Below, one piece after another: positions 1-9,004 of a stretch of 64,000 nucleotides of DNA (the first letter of the stretch is position 1; every line of letters starts with the position of its first letter). The position numbers were made by a program, and so were the translations under genes. The notes below the pieces were generated by a model, which was not told the origin of the DNA, searched no databases, and saw nothing but the letters and a program-made list of their open reading frames with translations. The DNA comes from Methanomassiliicoccus sp. (GTDB taxonomy: Archaea; Thermoplasmatota; Thermoplasmata; Methanomassiliicoccales; Methanomassiliicoccaceae). The stretch spans positions 205,383-269,382 of the forward strand of contig JAAYAX010000011.1 of NCBI GenBank assembly GCA_012719175.1, written 5' to 3'.

Positions 1-1011
1 CCGTTCGTGGGACGACCTCAACATGATGAAGACCCGGAGAAGTATGAGGAAAAGTATCAGGAACATCAGGTAGCTGGTGACTGTATTCACAAGAGCGAAC
101 TCGTCCTGGGGAAGGGTGGAGCTCTCGTTCAAGAGCACGTTCCCGGTGCGAAGCAGGCCCCAGATATTGATGCCTCCCATGTCGTTGTTGCTCATGCGGC
201 CGTTGATGAAGACCATCAGGGAAGGGTTCAGGAAAATGGAGATGACAATGCTTGATGCTCCACCGATAGCGCCAATCATGAACAGGATGGGGCTCTTCAG
301 CCGGTCCCTGAGGTCATCTCGTGATGCGAGGTTGATGATCAGTTGACCGACAAGGTAGGCGAAGCAGAATAGACCCAGGTAGAGCGGGTAGAGCTTGATC
401 GCAACTCCAAGGCCCACGGCGAGGCCTGCACTTAGATACCTGTGGCTATACATGGCGTAGAGGGCCAGCAGGGTCAGGAAGACAGCCAGAACATCGAAGT
501 TACCGTAGATCGAAGACACGAAGATTACAAACGGGTTGAGGAACCAGAGTATGAACACCCGCCTTCCACTTTCCTCGTCCCTTATTTTCCGAACGAACTG
601 GTACAGAATGACCGCGCAGAGATAGTCGGCCAGGATGAGGGGGAGTTTGTAGGTGAGGTTGAAACCGGGGGAAGTGACCGCGGGCACCACCATGTTGGTG
701 ACCCGTCCCACCTCCACCATGGAAGGAACGAACGTTACCCACTGGGTGGGGTCAGAGAACAATGACAATATGATGCTGAAGGGATACTCGATGAAGTTGA
801 AGGCGGGGGGGTAGGAATATACCATGTGGCCATAGGGCCCCAGTCCGGCCAGTTGATCGACGATTCCCTGATAGAAGGGATAGGTGTCGTAGGTCCAACT
901 GGTCCAGGGAGCCACAGCGATTCTGATGGCGAAACCTGCGATGATGACCCAGAGGAGCTTGCGATCTGGGTAGAGAACATCCTTGATCCTGAGTAGCAAG
1001 TTACCTGACAT
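1..1011 (-). CDS. GT-C-like multi-spanning glycosyltransferase (partial, C-terminus outside window)
   Basis: An open frame of 337 codons runs from an ATG at 1011 off the left edge with no stop. The protein is very hydrophobic. A first membrane segment (about residues 13-25) is followed by an outside loop with YDTYPF, the acidic first-loop position typical of GT-C enzymes that use polyprenyl-phosphate sugars. Later segments include NFDVLAVFLTLLALYAMY and a segment ending in IKLYPLYLGLF. This pattern matches mannosyltransferase-like membrane proteins of archaeal glycosylation clusters. It lies downstream of and on the same strand as a dolichol-phosphate mannose synthase-like gene, which could supply its donor. 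The substrate is not determinable from the sequence. Confidence 0.75.
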   Translation of the reverse strand, partial: MSGNLLLRIKDVLYPDRKLLWVIIAGFAIRIAVAPWTSWTYDTYPFYQGIVDQLAGLGPYGHMVYSYPPAFNFIEYPFSIILSLFSDPTQWVTFVPSMVEVGRVTNMVVPAVTSPGFNLTYKLPLILADYLCAVILYQFVRKIRDEESGRRVFILWFLNPFVIFVSSIYGNFDVLAVFLTLLALYAMYSHRYLSAGLAVGLGVAIKLYPLYLGLFCFAYLVGQLIINLASRDDLRDRLKSPILFMIGAIGGASSIVISIFLNPSLMVFINGRMSNNDMGGINIWGLLRTGNVLLNESSTLPQDEFALVNTVTSYLMFLILFLILLRVFIMLRSSHER

Positions 1012-1092
1012 GCTCAGCTCGCTTCCTGGCCGGCCCCCCTCCATATTCTAGCATAGTAGATATATGAAACGGCCCGCCGTGCCGGGCAAGCC

Positions 1093-1908
1093 TCAGGCAG
1101 AGATGAAAACCGCGGCGACGAGGAGCAGGACGAACATGCTTAACAGCATTACCTGGCCAGACCTTTTAAGGATGAACGTATTTGCCAGGGCCGCTGCCAT
1201 CTTCCCCAGGACACCGCACTGGCGAAGGATCGAGGTTATGACGAGGGGGCTCAGTTTGGAGGCGCCATCCCTACGGTTGCCGAACTGGTATTCGACCTCC
1301 TTGACCGTACAATCCTTCGGGACGAACTTTAGGAGGTCGAACAGAACCTTATAGCCCTTACTTTCGAAAGACTTCCCATGCTTCTCGATGATCTCCTGGG
1401 AGCTTTTCGTATGGCTTCCGAACAGCCCGCTCATGATGTCCTGAGGGTGCGGTTGCCGGTGAAGCCGTAGGTAGAGATGTGCCATTGTTTGGGCGGCATC
1501 CGAGGAGACCCTTCTCGAACCTTTTAGAGCCTGCTTGTGATGCCTCTTCCCTATGACCATCCCCGCCCCTCTATCGAGCTCCAACATCATGTCCTTCAAT
1601 ACCTCGGGAGGATGCTGGAAATCAGCGTCCATGACCAGGTAGAAGGGCGTTGTGGTGATGAGTATGCCATCGACCACGCTCGCAGTGAGGCCCCTAACCC
1701 TTCCATCACGCACCACGATCCTGACGTGTGGATCTCTACTGGCGATATCCTCCACCGCCTGTACGGTGCCATCCTTGGAACCATCGTCCATGACGAGGAT
1801 GTTCATACCAGAGTATAGCTCAGAGAGGCGACCTATCATCTGACCTATGTTCTTTACTTCTTCGTAGGTTGGGATGATAGTAGTAAAAAGTTCATTAGCT
1901 GTCGACAT
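1093..1908 (-). CDS. Dolichol-phosphate mannose synthase-like GT2
   Basis: This 271-residue family 2 glycosyltransferase opens with the IIPTYEE motif. It has the nucleotide-binding VMDDGSKDGT, the metal-binding VMDADFQHPP (DxD-like) and, near the C-terminus, FGNRRDGASKL, the conserved tail signature of DPM1-type enzymes. One C-terminal membrane segment (about residues 246-270) probably anchors it. By family it moves a sugar from a nucleotide donor to dolichyl/polyprenyl phosphate on the inner face. The start is ATG 1908; in-frame GTGs at 1914 and 1911 are alternatives. A TATA-like box at 1951-1960 gives a very short leader. The sugar (mannose, glucose or other) is not fixed by the sequence. 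Confidence 0.85.
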   Translation of the reverse strand: MSTANELFTTIIPTYEEVKNIGQMIGRLSELYSGMNILVMDDGSKDGTVQAVEDIASRDPHVRIVVRDGRVRGLTASVVDGILITTTPFYLVMDADFQHPPEVLKDMMLELDRGAGMVIGKRHHKQALKGSRRVSSDAAQTMAHLYLRLHRQPHPQDIMSGLFGSHTKSSQEIIEKHGKSFESKGYKVLFDLLKFVPKDCTVKEVEYQFGNRRDGASKLSPLVITSILRQCGVLGKMAAALANTFILKRSGQVMLLSMFVLLLVAAVFISA

Positions 1909-1950
1909 CACCACGTTCTCTGCCGCCCGTAAATCCTCTAGCGGTTGTCG

Positions 1951-1960
1951 TTATATATCC
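1951..1960 (-). promoter_or_regulatory. TATA-box promoter for the DPM1-like gene
   Basis: On the minus strand this reads GGATATATAA, an archaeal TATA-like box. It sits about 45 bases upstream of the start at 1908, so transcription should begin near 1926. Confidence 0.45.
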
Positions 1961-2370
1961 TTTTCGACAATATCGCCCCCGCTCCTTGTCTGGGAGGGAA
2001 CAAAGACAACGCCTGGATGACCGTGCTCAGATGATGTTTTAATCCCTTTTTCCAATCATATCCGCTAAGCTGGCCCTATATATCAGAGGATAAGGACACA
2101 CCGAACAAGGGTTTTCGATGAAAGCCTCTGCCATTTGACCGAAAGTCCTATAATAACAACCCCATTTCTCTTCCAGATGGCTCATCCCATATGCCCGTCA
2201 TCCGCAGCAATATTTCCTGTCCATATTGTGCAGAGGGAGGAGGCGGTCTCCAGTGAGGGGGAAAAGGACCGAAATTCTGAGGAAAACGCCGTGCCCGGAT
2301 ATGGTGGGCCGGCCCTCCCGTGGGGGTCCATTGTAGCAAGAAAAGGCTGCATCAAGGGGTGCGGGGCTCC
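1961..2370. other. Intergenic region, divergent promoters
   Basis: No convincing gene is seen in this 410-base stretch. On the plus strand CCTATATATC at 2075-2084 is a plausible TATA box for the glycosyltransferase starting at 2371, which would give it a leader of about 260 bases. I see no clear structure in that leader. Confidence 0.4.
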
Positions 2371-3432
2371 ATGAGGGTTGCGGTCCTGTGCAGAAGGCTG
2401 GATGGAAAACCGAGGAACGGGTTCGAGAGGTATGCGCACAATCTCGTTGCTGGTCTCAAGGGGGCGGAGGTCGATCCCCTGCTGCCCAACCAGGACGTTC
2501 GCCTGCCCATCATGCCCTCGGGGTCCTTGATATCGCCTCCATATTTTGATATCGTACACCCTTTGATACGGATACTGAAAGGCCAGCTCCGGGCTGACGT
2601 CTTCCACGCGGTGACCGATTCCCAGGCCATTATGTTCCCCTGGCTCAAGGGGAAGAAGATAGTGACCATGCATCATGTGGACAAGACCCCTGCTGATTCT
2701 CTGTCCGAGGCCGTCTTCAGGGCCTTCTACGGACTCGGCACCAGGATCGCTCTTCGTCAAGCGGACAAGATCATCTGCATCTCCTCCCAGACCGAGCGGG
2801 AGGTTAAGGAAGCCTACGGGGTCGCCGCCGATCGAATAGTGACGATCCCTCAGGCCCTAGCTCCCAGCTTCCGGCCACTTCCAGCTGTGGTCAAGGAAGG
2901 AACCATAGGGTACATTGGCGCTTTGAAGAAGAGGAAGAACGTGGAGTTCCTGATAAGGGCATACGCCCTCTATGTCAGGAAAGATATCGTCTCCCCGTTG
3001 AAGCTCGTTATCTGTGGAGAGGGAACTGACCGTCCCTTCCTGGAGAACCTCTGTACGGAATTGGGGGTCTCCGATCGGGTCGAGTTCAGGGGTGAGGTCA
3101 GGGAGGATGACCTGGTGGCAACGTACAACTCCTTCTCCCTCTTCGTTCTCCCCAGCCATCAAGAGGGATTCGGGTTTCCCATCATCGAAGCGCAGGCATG
3201 CGCGGTGCCCGTCCTGACCGTAAAAGGGGCTCTGATACCTGATGAGGTCTCCATGACCACCGTCAAGTGCAGCGACGAGAAGGATATGGCCGATAAGATG
3301 GAGATGATATTGTCTGATCCAGACCTACGAGAGAGGGTGATCGCCGATGGTCTGCGTCATGCCACTTCCTTCTCAGTGGAAGAGCTCGGCGCCCGAACCA
3401 AGGCCGTCTACAGATCGGTCTATGGGGACTGA
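2371..3432 (+). CDS. GT4 family glycosyltransferase
   Basis: A 353-residue GT-B fold enzyme. The N-terminal acceptor half starts MRVAVLCRRLDG and contains NGFERYAHNLV. The donor half has GYIGALKKRKNVEFLI and the retaining-GT4 motif EGFGFPIIEA (E-x7-E). It should be cytoplasmic and add a hexose from a nucleotide sugar to a lipid-linked glycan. The frame is open upstream to 2320, but the ATG at 2371 matches where family members begin. Its last 13 bases overlap the end of the convergent gene at 3420-4337. Donor and acceptor are unknown. Confidence 0.85.
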   Translation: MRVAVLCRRLDGKPRNGFERYAHNLVAGLKGAEVDPLLPNQDVRLPIMPSGSLISPPYFDIVHPLIRILKGQLRADVFHAVTDSQAIMFPWLKGKKIVTMHHVDKTPADSLSEAVFRAFYGLGTRIALRQADKIICISSQTEREVKEAYGVAADRIVTIPQALAPSFRPLPAVVKEGTIGYIGALKKRKNVEFLIRAYALYVRKDIVSPLKLVICGEGTDRPFLENLCTELGVSDRVEFRGEVREDDLVATYNSFSLFVLPSHQEGFGFPIIEAQACAVPVLTVKGALIPDEVSMTTVKCSDEKDMADKMEMILSDPDLRERVIADGLRHATSFSVEELGARTKAVYRSVYGD

Positions 3433-4337
3433 AGGTCCTTGTCGGGGAGCTTCTTTTGAGCGCTGGCCTTGGGTATCCTATCACTGGACTTGTTCAGACG
3501 GTGGCGCAGGAAAATATCCATGGTCTCCGAGAAGATGCTCTTCACAGATCGGAAGCCTATGCGTCCTCCGAGGGGTCTGCTGAAGTTTAGCTCGATAGGG
3601 GCCTCGACTATCTTGAAGCCATCCGCATCGGCGTTCACTAGCAGTTCGAGGTCGAAGGCGTAGCGGTCCACCTTGCTCTTATACATCTCCTTGATGAGGA
3701 CCTCTCGCTTGGCCAGTTTGAAGCCTGGCTGGGTGTCCGTGAGCTTCAGGCCGAACAGGGCCCGGACCATTATGTGATAACCGTAGCTGAGGAGCCTCCG
3801 CTTCGGAGGGTAGTCCACTTTGGAATATGGATGACGCTTGGAACCGATCACCATATCGGCCCCAGTGCGCTCCATGGTTTTTATGAAAGTCGCGGCATGC
3901 CGGGGGTGGATCTCCAGGTCCGCGTCCATGAAAATAATGAGGTCTCCTCTCGCCTTCAGCGTCCCCACCCTTAGAGCATTGCCCTTTCCGGCATTCTTAC
4001 CGTAGGTTACTGGGACCACCTCAGGATGGACCATCGCCAGCCTGTTAAGTTCCTTCAAGGTGTTGTCACTGGAACCATCATTGACGGCGATGATCTCGAA
4101 AGGCTTTTTAAGCTCTCCCAGGGACCTCAGGCACTCCTGAAGGTTCCTGTAGATGCGCTCACCCTCGTTGTAGCAGGGGATGATGACGGAGATGAGGTAA
4201 ATTTCATTAGAAAGGTAACGTCCCCTTTCGGAGACATCGACTGCGTCAATATCGTTCAAAGGCTGATTGGCATCTTCGGAGGGAGCAGGAAATTCCGCTC
4301 TCCCTTCGAGGGCTTCAATATCATCTTCTACGATCAT
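3420..4337 (-). CDS. GT2 glycosyltransferase, dolichol-phosphate glucose synthase (Alg5)-like
   Basis: A 305-residue enzyme with about 47 extra, poorly conserved acidic residues before the GT-A domain, which starts ISVIIPCYNEGE. Key motifs are VNDGSSDNT, the metal site IIFMDADLEIHP, GSKRHPYSK and DTQPGFKL. The last is typical of dolichyl-phosphate glucose/mannose synthases of the Alg5 type. No C-terminal membrane segment is evident. With the DPM1-like gene at 1093-1908 the locus has two polyprenyl-phosphate sugar synthases, enough to feed several GT-C enzymes. It ends tail-to-tail with the preceding GT4 gene, overlapping it by 13 bases. Confidence 0.82.
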   Translation of the reverse strand: MIVEDDIEALEGRAEFPAPSEDANQPLNDIDAVDVSERGRYLSNEIYLISVIIPCYNEGERIYRNLQECLRSLGELKKPFEIIAVNDGSSDNTLKELNRLAMVHPEVVPVTYGKNAGKGNALRVGTLKARGDLIIFMDADLEIHPRHAATFIKTMERTGADMVIGSKRHPYSKVDYPPKRRLLSYGYHIMVRALFGLKLTDTQPGFKLAKREVLIKEMYKSKVDRYAFDLELLVNADADGFKIVEAPIELNFSRPLGGRIGFRSVKSIFSETMDIFLRHRLNKSSDRIPKASAQKKLPDKDLQSP

Positions 4338-4390
4338 GTACGAGGCGTCCGAATTGGCAAATGCGTTTGAAGGGTATCAATGGAGAAGCC

Positions 4391-4400
4391 CATTTATAAT
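4391..4400 (-). promoter_or_regulatory. TATA-box promoter for the Alg5-like gene
   Basis: The minus strand reads ATTATAAATG here, a near-consensus archaeal TATA box. It lies about 58 bases upstream of the start at 4337, so transcription should start near 4370. Confidence 0.5.
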
Positions 4401-4456
4401 TTGCGGCTGCAAGGTACGATTTGTGGATATCATCTAAAAGGGTCGGACGGTTAGGC

Positions 4457-5521
4457 TCATTTCAGCAGGGCCTCGAACTCCTGGGAGCTTTTATCCCAAC
4501 TGAACCTCCGAGACCACTCTAGGGCGTTCTCGCTGAGCTTTGTCCTCATGTCCCCTTCGGAAAGCAGCATATGAAGGCCTTTTGCCATTGATGTGGGGTC
4601 CGGTTCTACCAGTATGCCATTGTATCCATCTTTTATCGAATCCCTCAGGCCAGGTATGTTATAGCCTACTGCGGGGGTCCCCAGGGCGTTGGAGTCGGTC
4701 ACCACCTGTCCCCATCCCTCCCTCACGCCCGGGACCGCTATGGTCCAAGACCTGGCCACCAGCTCGTCCCGGACCGCCTTGTCGACATATCCTCTAAATT
4801 CCACGTCTGGATACTTCTCACGCATTCCTTCCAGTAGGTATCCATCACCCACGACTGTTAATCTCAGTGATGGATGAGTGTCCTTAAGGATGCCATATGC
4901 CTCCGCCACATCCTGTGGCCGCTTGGCCTTCTTCAAACGACCTACGAATATGATGGAAGGCTCCGATGTCTTCGTAGGGACCGCGTTCAAGGTGTCCACG
5001 TTGAGGCCGTTCGGGACCACGTGAACGTCCTTGAAACCAAGTCCCAGGAGCTCGTTCTTCGTGGAATCTGACACAGTGATGGTCATCGTATCTCGATACT
5101 TCTTCAGCCAGTGATGTTCGAAGTAGTGATAACCTGCCCATGCTACAGGATATGGCATCTCATAGTACCAGAACTCCCTGGCGAGCTGATGAATGAGGGT
5201 CACTACCTTCTCGCCCCGCCGTACGTACCGGGGCGTCATGAAGGGGACGGTGTTGATCTCGTCGATTATCACATCGTAACGTTCGGGATCGGTCTCATAG
5301 AAACGCTTGGCGCGGCGATATACAGAAAACCTATCTCCCTGACGCACCACCCTTATGCCGTCGATCTCCTCTTCGTTCAGCGCCCCGGGGTATCCGCTGG
5401 TGAACAACGTGGCCTCGTGACCCTTGGCGCAAAGGCGTTTCAAGATCTGGTGAGTATACCACTCCGCTCCTCCGCCGGCCGGGTTCCGGATGTCACGCCA
5501 ATTAAAGCAAAGTATGCGAAT
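4457..5521 (-). CDS. GT4 family glycosyltransferase with apparent ATT start
   Basis: The first in-frame ATG/GTG/TTG in this frame is at 5443, but the reading frame carries conserved family sequence 26 codons further upstream: RILCFNWRDIRNP then GGGAEWYTHQIL, the standard N-terminus of this GT4 group. Upstream of that block only three codons remain before an in-frame TGA (5530-5528). The one that fits a start is ATT at 5521-5519, with a GGTGA ribosome binding site at 5528-5532, six bases away. That gives 354 residues. The donor half shows IIFVGRLKKAKRPQDVAEAY and EGWGQVVTDSNALGTPAVGY, in which the second Glu of E-x7-E is replaced by Asp. The alternative is a sequencing error hiding a normal start. 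Confidence 0.8.
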   Translation of the reverse strand: MRILCFNWRDIRNPAGGGAEWYTHQILKRLCAKGHEATLFTSGYPGALNEEEIDGIRVVRQGDRFSVYRRAKRFYETDPERYDVIIDEINTVPFMTPRYVRRGEKVVTLIHQLAREFWYYEMPYPVAWAGYHYFEHHWLKKYRDTMTITVSDSTKNELLGLGFKDVHVVPNGLNVDTLNAVPTKTSEPSIIFVGRLKKAKRPQDVAEAYGILKDTHPSLRLTVVGDGYLLEGMREKYPDVEFRGYVDKAVRDELVARSWTIAVPGVREGWGQVVTDSNALGTPAVGYNIPGLRDSIKDGYNGILVEPDPTSMAKGLHMLLSEGDMRTKLSENALEWSRRFSWDKSSQEFEALLK

Positions 5522-5527
5522 GTGCGC

Positions 5528-5532
5528 TCACC
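5528..5532 (-). promoter_or_regulatory. Ribosome binding site supporting the ATT start
   Basis: The minus strand reads GGTGA, complementary to the 16S rRNA tail, six bases before the ATT at 5521. The same bases contain the in-frame TGA that closes the frame upstream, so the start cannot lie further out. Confidence 0.5.
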
Positions 5533-5610
5533 GGAAAGGGGATTGGGTCGATGGTCTTATCTCTTTTGGTAGCTAAAGGAGCTGCCAGCAAGCTCTAAAG
5601 GTCCGAAGCA

Positions 5611-5623
5611 TATATTATAAATA
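5611..5623 (+). promoter_or_regulatory. TATA-box promoter of the CDP-sugar operon
   Basis: TATATTATAAATA is a strong archaeal TATA-like element. It precedes the start at 5709 by about 90 bases. Because it is nearly symmetric it could also serve the minus-strand glycosyltransferase starting at 5521. Confidence 0.5.
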
Positions 5624-5708
5624 CAAATCGCTTTGTCGGTTCGACCAGGCCTAATCAGACTCTTCTGGCTATAAACCATGCAGGGGATAGGTCAGGGCTT
5701 TCAGAAGG

Positions 5709-6653
5709 ATGAGCATGCGAGTATTGGTGGTCGGTTCCAACGGGTTCATCGGGTCGAACCTTGTACGCCGCCTTCGGGACGACGGAAATGAGACCATTGC
5801 CATGGTCAGGCCTGGAGGGAACCTATATCGACTTCAAGCACAGGGCATCCAGGATCACGTTGAGTGCGATATCATGGACCTCTCCAGCATCAGCAAGGTG
5901 CTGAGGGAGGAACACCCTGACATGGTGGTGCATCTGGCGACCAGGTATGTGGTTCAGCACCGTCCAGAGGAGGTGGCAGAGATCACCATGACCAATGTCG
6001 GGGGCACCATCAACCTCTTGGAGGCCGTGAGAGCACAGGGCGACATCGGCCTTATCAATACCAGCAGCTGCTTCGTCTACTCCCCGAAAGTGTCACCGTT
6101 GTTGGAGTCAGATCCACTGGACCCATTCAACCTTTATGCCTTGACAAAGCTGCAGGCGGAGGAGGCTTGCCGCTTCTATTCCAGCCACTATGGGTTAGGT
6201 ATAGTCAACCTCCGTTTGTTCCCTCCCTATGGTCCGGGCGATAATGTCAGGAAGATGATCCCCAGCTTCATAAGGTCGATTCAAGCGGGGGCACCTCCCT
6301 CGATGACCAGGGGAGAACAGAGGTGGGACTACATCTTCATAGATGATGTCATTAACGCTTATGTAAAGGTCCTCGAGGGTTTTGAGGAACTATCGAGAAA
6401 GGGCTTCGAGAGTTATAATATCGGGACTGGAGATACCACATCAGTGCGATCGATCGGTGAGATGATATTGGAACTGATGGGTTCGAAGATCGAACCACTG
6501 TGGGGGGCCCTGCCGGAGCGGTCAAGGGAGCTAACTTACCTATGCTCAAACATAGATAAGGTTAAAAAGGCGATCGGCTGGGCACCACGCACGACTTTAC
6601 GGGAGGGGTTGATCTCTACGATCGATGATCTCAAGAGAGAGGCAGGGGGCTGA
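5709..6653 (+). CDS. NAD-dependent epimerase/dehydratase, probable CDP-dideoxyhexose reductase or epimerase
   Basis: A 314-residue extended short-chain dehydrogenase. The Rossmann motif GSNGFIGSNL is at residues 9-18. The catalytic elements NTSSCFVYS and NLYALTKLQAEE give the Ser and YxxxK set. It is first in a tight operon with RmlC-like cupin, RfbF, RfbG and RfbH genes, so it probably acts last, reducing or epimerising C4 of a CDP-4-keto-3,6-dideoxyhexose. This is the role of abequose/paratose synthase or ascarylose reductase in bacteria. The exact product is inference. The start is ATG 5709; ATG 5715 is an alternative. Confidence 0.8.
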   Translation: MSMRVLVVGSNGFIGSNLVRRLRDDGNETIAMVRPGGNLYRLQAQGIQDHVECDIMDLSSISKVLREEHPDMVVHLATRYVVQHRPEEVAEITMTNVGGTINLLEAVRAQGDIGLINTSSCFVYSPKVSPLLESDPLDPFNLYALTKLQAEEACRFYSSHYGLGIVNLRLFPPYGPGDNVRKMIPSFIRSIQAGAPPSMTRGEQRWDYIFIDDVINAYVKVLEGFEELSRKGFESYNIGTGDTTSVRSIGEMILELMGSKIEPLWGALPERSRELTYLCSNIDKVKKAIGWAPRTTLREGLISTIDDLKREAGG

Positions 6654-6658
6654 TACTC

Positions 6659-7114
6659 ATGGCTGAGATAGCGGGAGTGGAGGTTAAGCAGTTAAGACGT
6701 ATACCAGATGAAAGAGGGACGATCTTCCACATGCTGCGCAGTGACGACCCCCTCTTTGAGGCGTTCGGAGAGATATACTTCTCCACAGTCTATCCCGGAG
6801 TGATAAAGGGATGGCATCGCCATAAAAAGATGATACTGAACTATGCTGTCGTCTCCGGGAACATCAAGCTAGTTCTGTACGACGATAGGCCCGGCTCGAC
6901 GACCGAGGGCAATGTGATGCAACTCTTTATCGGGGATAACAATTACTCGCTCGTGAAGATACCTCCCATGATATGGAACGGGTTCAAGGGCGTGGGCACG
7001 AACATGGCCATCGTGGCCAACTGCTCCTCGATCCCCCATGATCCCTCTGAGATCGAGCGCATGGACCCCTTCTCGGAGACGGTACCGTACCAGTGGGACC
7101 TGAAGCATGGTTGA
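6659..7114 (+). CDS. RmlC-like cupin sugar epimerase
   Basis: A 151-residue single-domain cupin related to dTDP-4-dehydrorhamnose 3,5-epimerase. Visible features are IPDERGTIFHML near the N-terminus, the strand FSTVYPGVIKGWHRHKKM with its paired histidines, NYAVVSGNIKLVLYDDR and PPMIWNGFKG. It begins 5 bases after the SDR gene and 24 bases before rfbF. In the bacterial CDP-ascarylose pathway an RmlC homologue performs the C5 epimerisation after RfbH chemistry, so this gene could steer the pathway to an L-configured 3,6-dideoxysugar. It is shorter than true RmlC (about 180 residues), and the substrate is inferred from neighbours only. Confidence 0.75.
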   Translation: MAEIAGVEVKQLRRIPDERGTIFHMLRSDDPLFEAFGEIYFSTVYPGVIKGWHRHKKMILNYAVVSGNIKLVLYDDRPGSTTEGNVMQLFIGDNNYSLVKIPPMIWNGFKGVGTNMAIVANCSSIPHDPSEIERMDPFSETVPYQWDLKHG

Positions 7115-7138
7115 TATGACGATCCAAGGGATGACAAC

Positions 7139-7909
7139 ATGAAGGTAGTAATACTGGCTGGAGGCATGGGTACCCGTCTGAGCGAAGAAACGGTCATCAA
7201 ACCCAAGCCGATGGTGGAGATTGGGAGCATGCCGATCCTCTGGCACATCATGAAGATCTATTCCTCCTATGGTTATACCGACTTTATCATATGCCTCGGT
7301 TACAAGGGGTATATGATAAAGGAGTTCTTTTCTAATTACATGCTGCACATGTCCGATGTGACCTTTGACCTCCGCAACCGCACCATGGAAGTGTCCAGGG
7401 ATGAGGTGGAGCCCTGGAGGGTCTCCTTGGTGGATACCGGAGAGGATACCATGACCGGGGGCCGGATAAAAAGGGTGGAGCATATGGTGGGCGATGGGAC
7501 CTTCCTATTGACCTACGGTGATGGTGTGGCGGACATAGACATCACTAAATTGACCGACTTTCACAGGTCCAAGGGCAAACTGGCCACGGTCACAGCGGTG
7601 CGGCCACCGGGACGTTTCGGAGCGCTGGAGATCGGAGAGGGAGATATCGTTAAGAACTTCCATGAGAAACCGTTGGGGGACCGCAGCTACATCAATGGCG
7701 GCTTCTTCGTGTTGGAACCCGAGGTCTTTGACACCATAAAGGGTGATGCGACCATATGGGAGCGTGAACCCCTGGAATCATTGGCAAAGGACGGACAACT
7801 GGCATGCTACAAGCATGATGGGTTCTGGTATGCCATGGACACTATGAGGGAGAAGAACCAGCTGGAAAAGCTCTGGTCTGGCGGGGTTGCACCATGGAAG
7901 AAATGGTAG
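7139..7909 (+). CDS. rfbF: Glucose-1-phosphate cytidylyltransferase
   Basis: A 256-residue nucleotidyltransferase. It starts MKVVILAGGMGTRLSEET with KPKPMVEIG, the standard activation loop of RfbF/DdhA enzymes. It has YGDGVADIDI (metal-binding Asp) and NGGFFVLEPEVFD. It joins CTP and glucose-1-phosphate to make CDP-glucose, the committed step to CDP-3,6-dideoxyhexoses. It overlaps the next gene by 16 bases, which implies coupled translation with the CDP-glucose dehydratase. Length and motifs are normal for the family. Confidence 0.93.
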   Translation: MKVVILAGGMGTRLSEETVIKPKPMVEIGSMPILWHIMKIYSSYGYTDFIICLGYKGYMIKEFFSNYMLHMSDVTFDLRNRTMEVSRDEVEPWRVSLVDTGEDTMTGGRIKRVEHMVGDGTFLLTYGDGVADIDITKLTDFHRSKGKLATVTAVRPPGRFGALEIGEGDIVKNFHEKPLGDRSYINGGFFVLEPEVFDTIKGDATIWEREPLESLAKDGQLACYKHDGFWYAMDTMREKNQLEKLWSGGVAPWKKW

Positions 7910-9000
7910 ACGATAGCCCACTGGCCATTTTCGATGGCAGGACCGTTCTGGTCACCGGGCATACTGGATTCAAAGGCACCTGGTTGTCCCTTTGGCTGAA
8001 GATGCTGGGGGCAAGGGTTGTGGGTCTATCCCTCGCTCCCCCCCAGGGAGAACCATCTATGTTCGAGAGCGTCCGTCTGGAGGGTAAGATAACCAACATA
8101 ATAGGGGACATCTGCGATCGAGAGATGGTCCGAGAGATCATTCACGAGCACCGCCCTTCAATCGTGATCCACATGGCAGCACAGACCCTGGTGAACCGTT
8201 CGTACAGGGAGCCGAGGGAGACGTTCGACACCAATGTGCTGGGCACGATCAATATTCTTGAAGCCATCCGTATGGAGGGTGGCGTTAAGGCCTGCACCGT
8301 GGTCACCAGCGACAAATGCTATAGCAACGACGGTCGGGACCGGGCTTACGTTGAAGAGGACTGCCTCGGGGGCAAGGACCCGTACAGCGCCAGCAAGGCA
8401 GCGGCGGAGATAGTGACCGCATCTTACCGCTGGTCGTATTTCTCTACTCCGGATAACGCCATGGCCTTGTCCACGGCAAGGGCAGGAAACGTCATCGGAG
8501 GAGGGGATTGGGCAGAGGACCGCATCGTGCCCGACATTGTTCGAGGCCTCCTCACTGGGAAGTCCATTCCTGTCCGCAATCCCGCCTCTGTCAGGCCCTG
8601 GCAGCATGTGCTGGAGCCTCTGAACGGATACCTCATGTTGACGGCCAAGATGTTTCTGGAGAACGAGACCTTCTCAGGCCCCTGGAACTTTGGACCGGAC
8701 CACCGCAACTGCACCGTCCAGGACCTCGTGGAGAGGTTCATCAAATCATGGGGTGAAGGTTCCTGGGTTTATTCTGGCAAGGCCTCGGACAGGCAGAAGG
8801 AAGCGCGAACGCTCCGATTGGACAGCACCAAGGCCAAGAGAGGTCTGGGCTGGCGGCCCCAACTGCTCCTCGATCAGGCGGTTGACCTGACCGTGGATTG
8901 GTACAAGGCCGACACATCAGAAAGCTACGACATGGGCGAGTTCTCGGAGCAGCAGATCAGAGAATATTCCTCCATGTCCACCACTGAGAGCAGGGAGTAG
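7894..9000 (+). CDS. rfbG: CDP-glucose 4,6-dehydratase
   Basis: A 368-residue extended SDR. The NAD motif VTGHTGFKGTWLSLWL and the catalytic YSASKAAAE (YxxxK) are those of RfbG/AscB. TSDKCY precedes the catalytic Tyr as in this family, and GNVIGGGDWAEDRIVPD follows. It converts CDP-glucose to CDP-4-keto-6-deoxyglucose. It overlaps rfbF by 16 bases and is followed 4 bases later by rfbH, so the three consecutive steps are translated together. Confidence 0.93.
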   Translation: MEEMVDDSPLAIFDGRTVLVTGHTGFKGTWLSLWLKMLGARVVGLSLAPPQGEPSMFESVRLEGKITNIIGDICDREMVREIIHEHRPSIVIHMAAQTLVNRSYREPRETFDTNVLGTINILEAIRMEGGVKACTVVTSDKCYSNDGRDRAYVEEDCLGGKDPYSASKAAAEIVTASYRWSYFSTPDNAMALSTARAGNVIGGGDWAEDRIVPDIVRGLLTGKSIPVRNPASVRPWQHVLEPLNGYLMLTAKMFLENETFSGPWNFGPDHRNCTVQDLVERFIKSWGEGSWVYSGKASDRQKEARTLRLDSTKAKRGLGWRPQLLLDQAVDLTVDWYKADTSESYDMGEFSEQQIREYSSMSTTESRE

Positions 9001-9004
9001 GACC

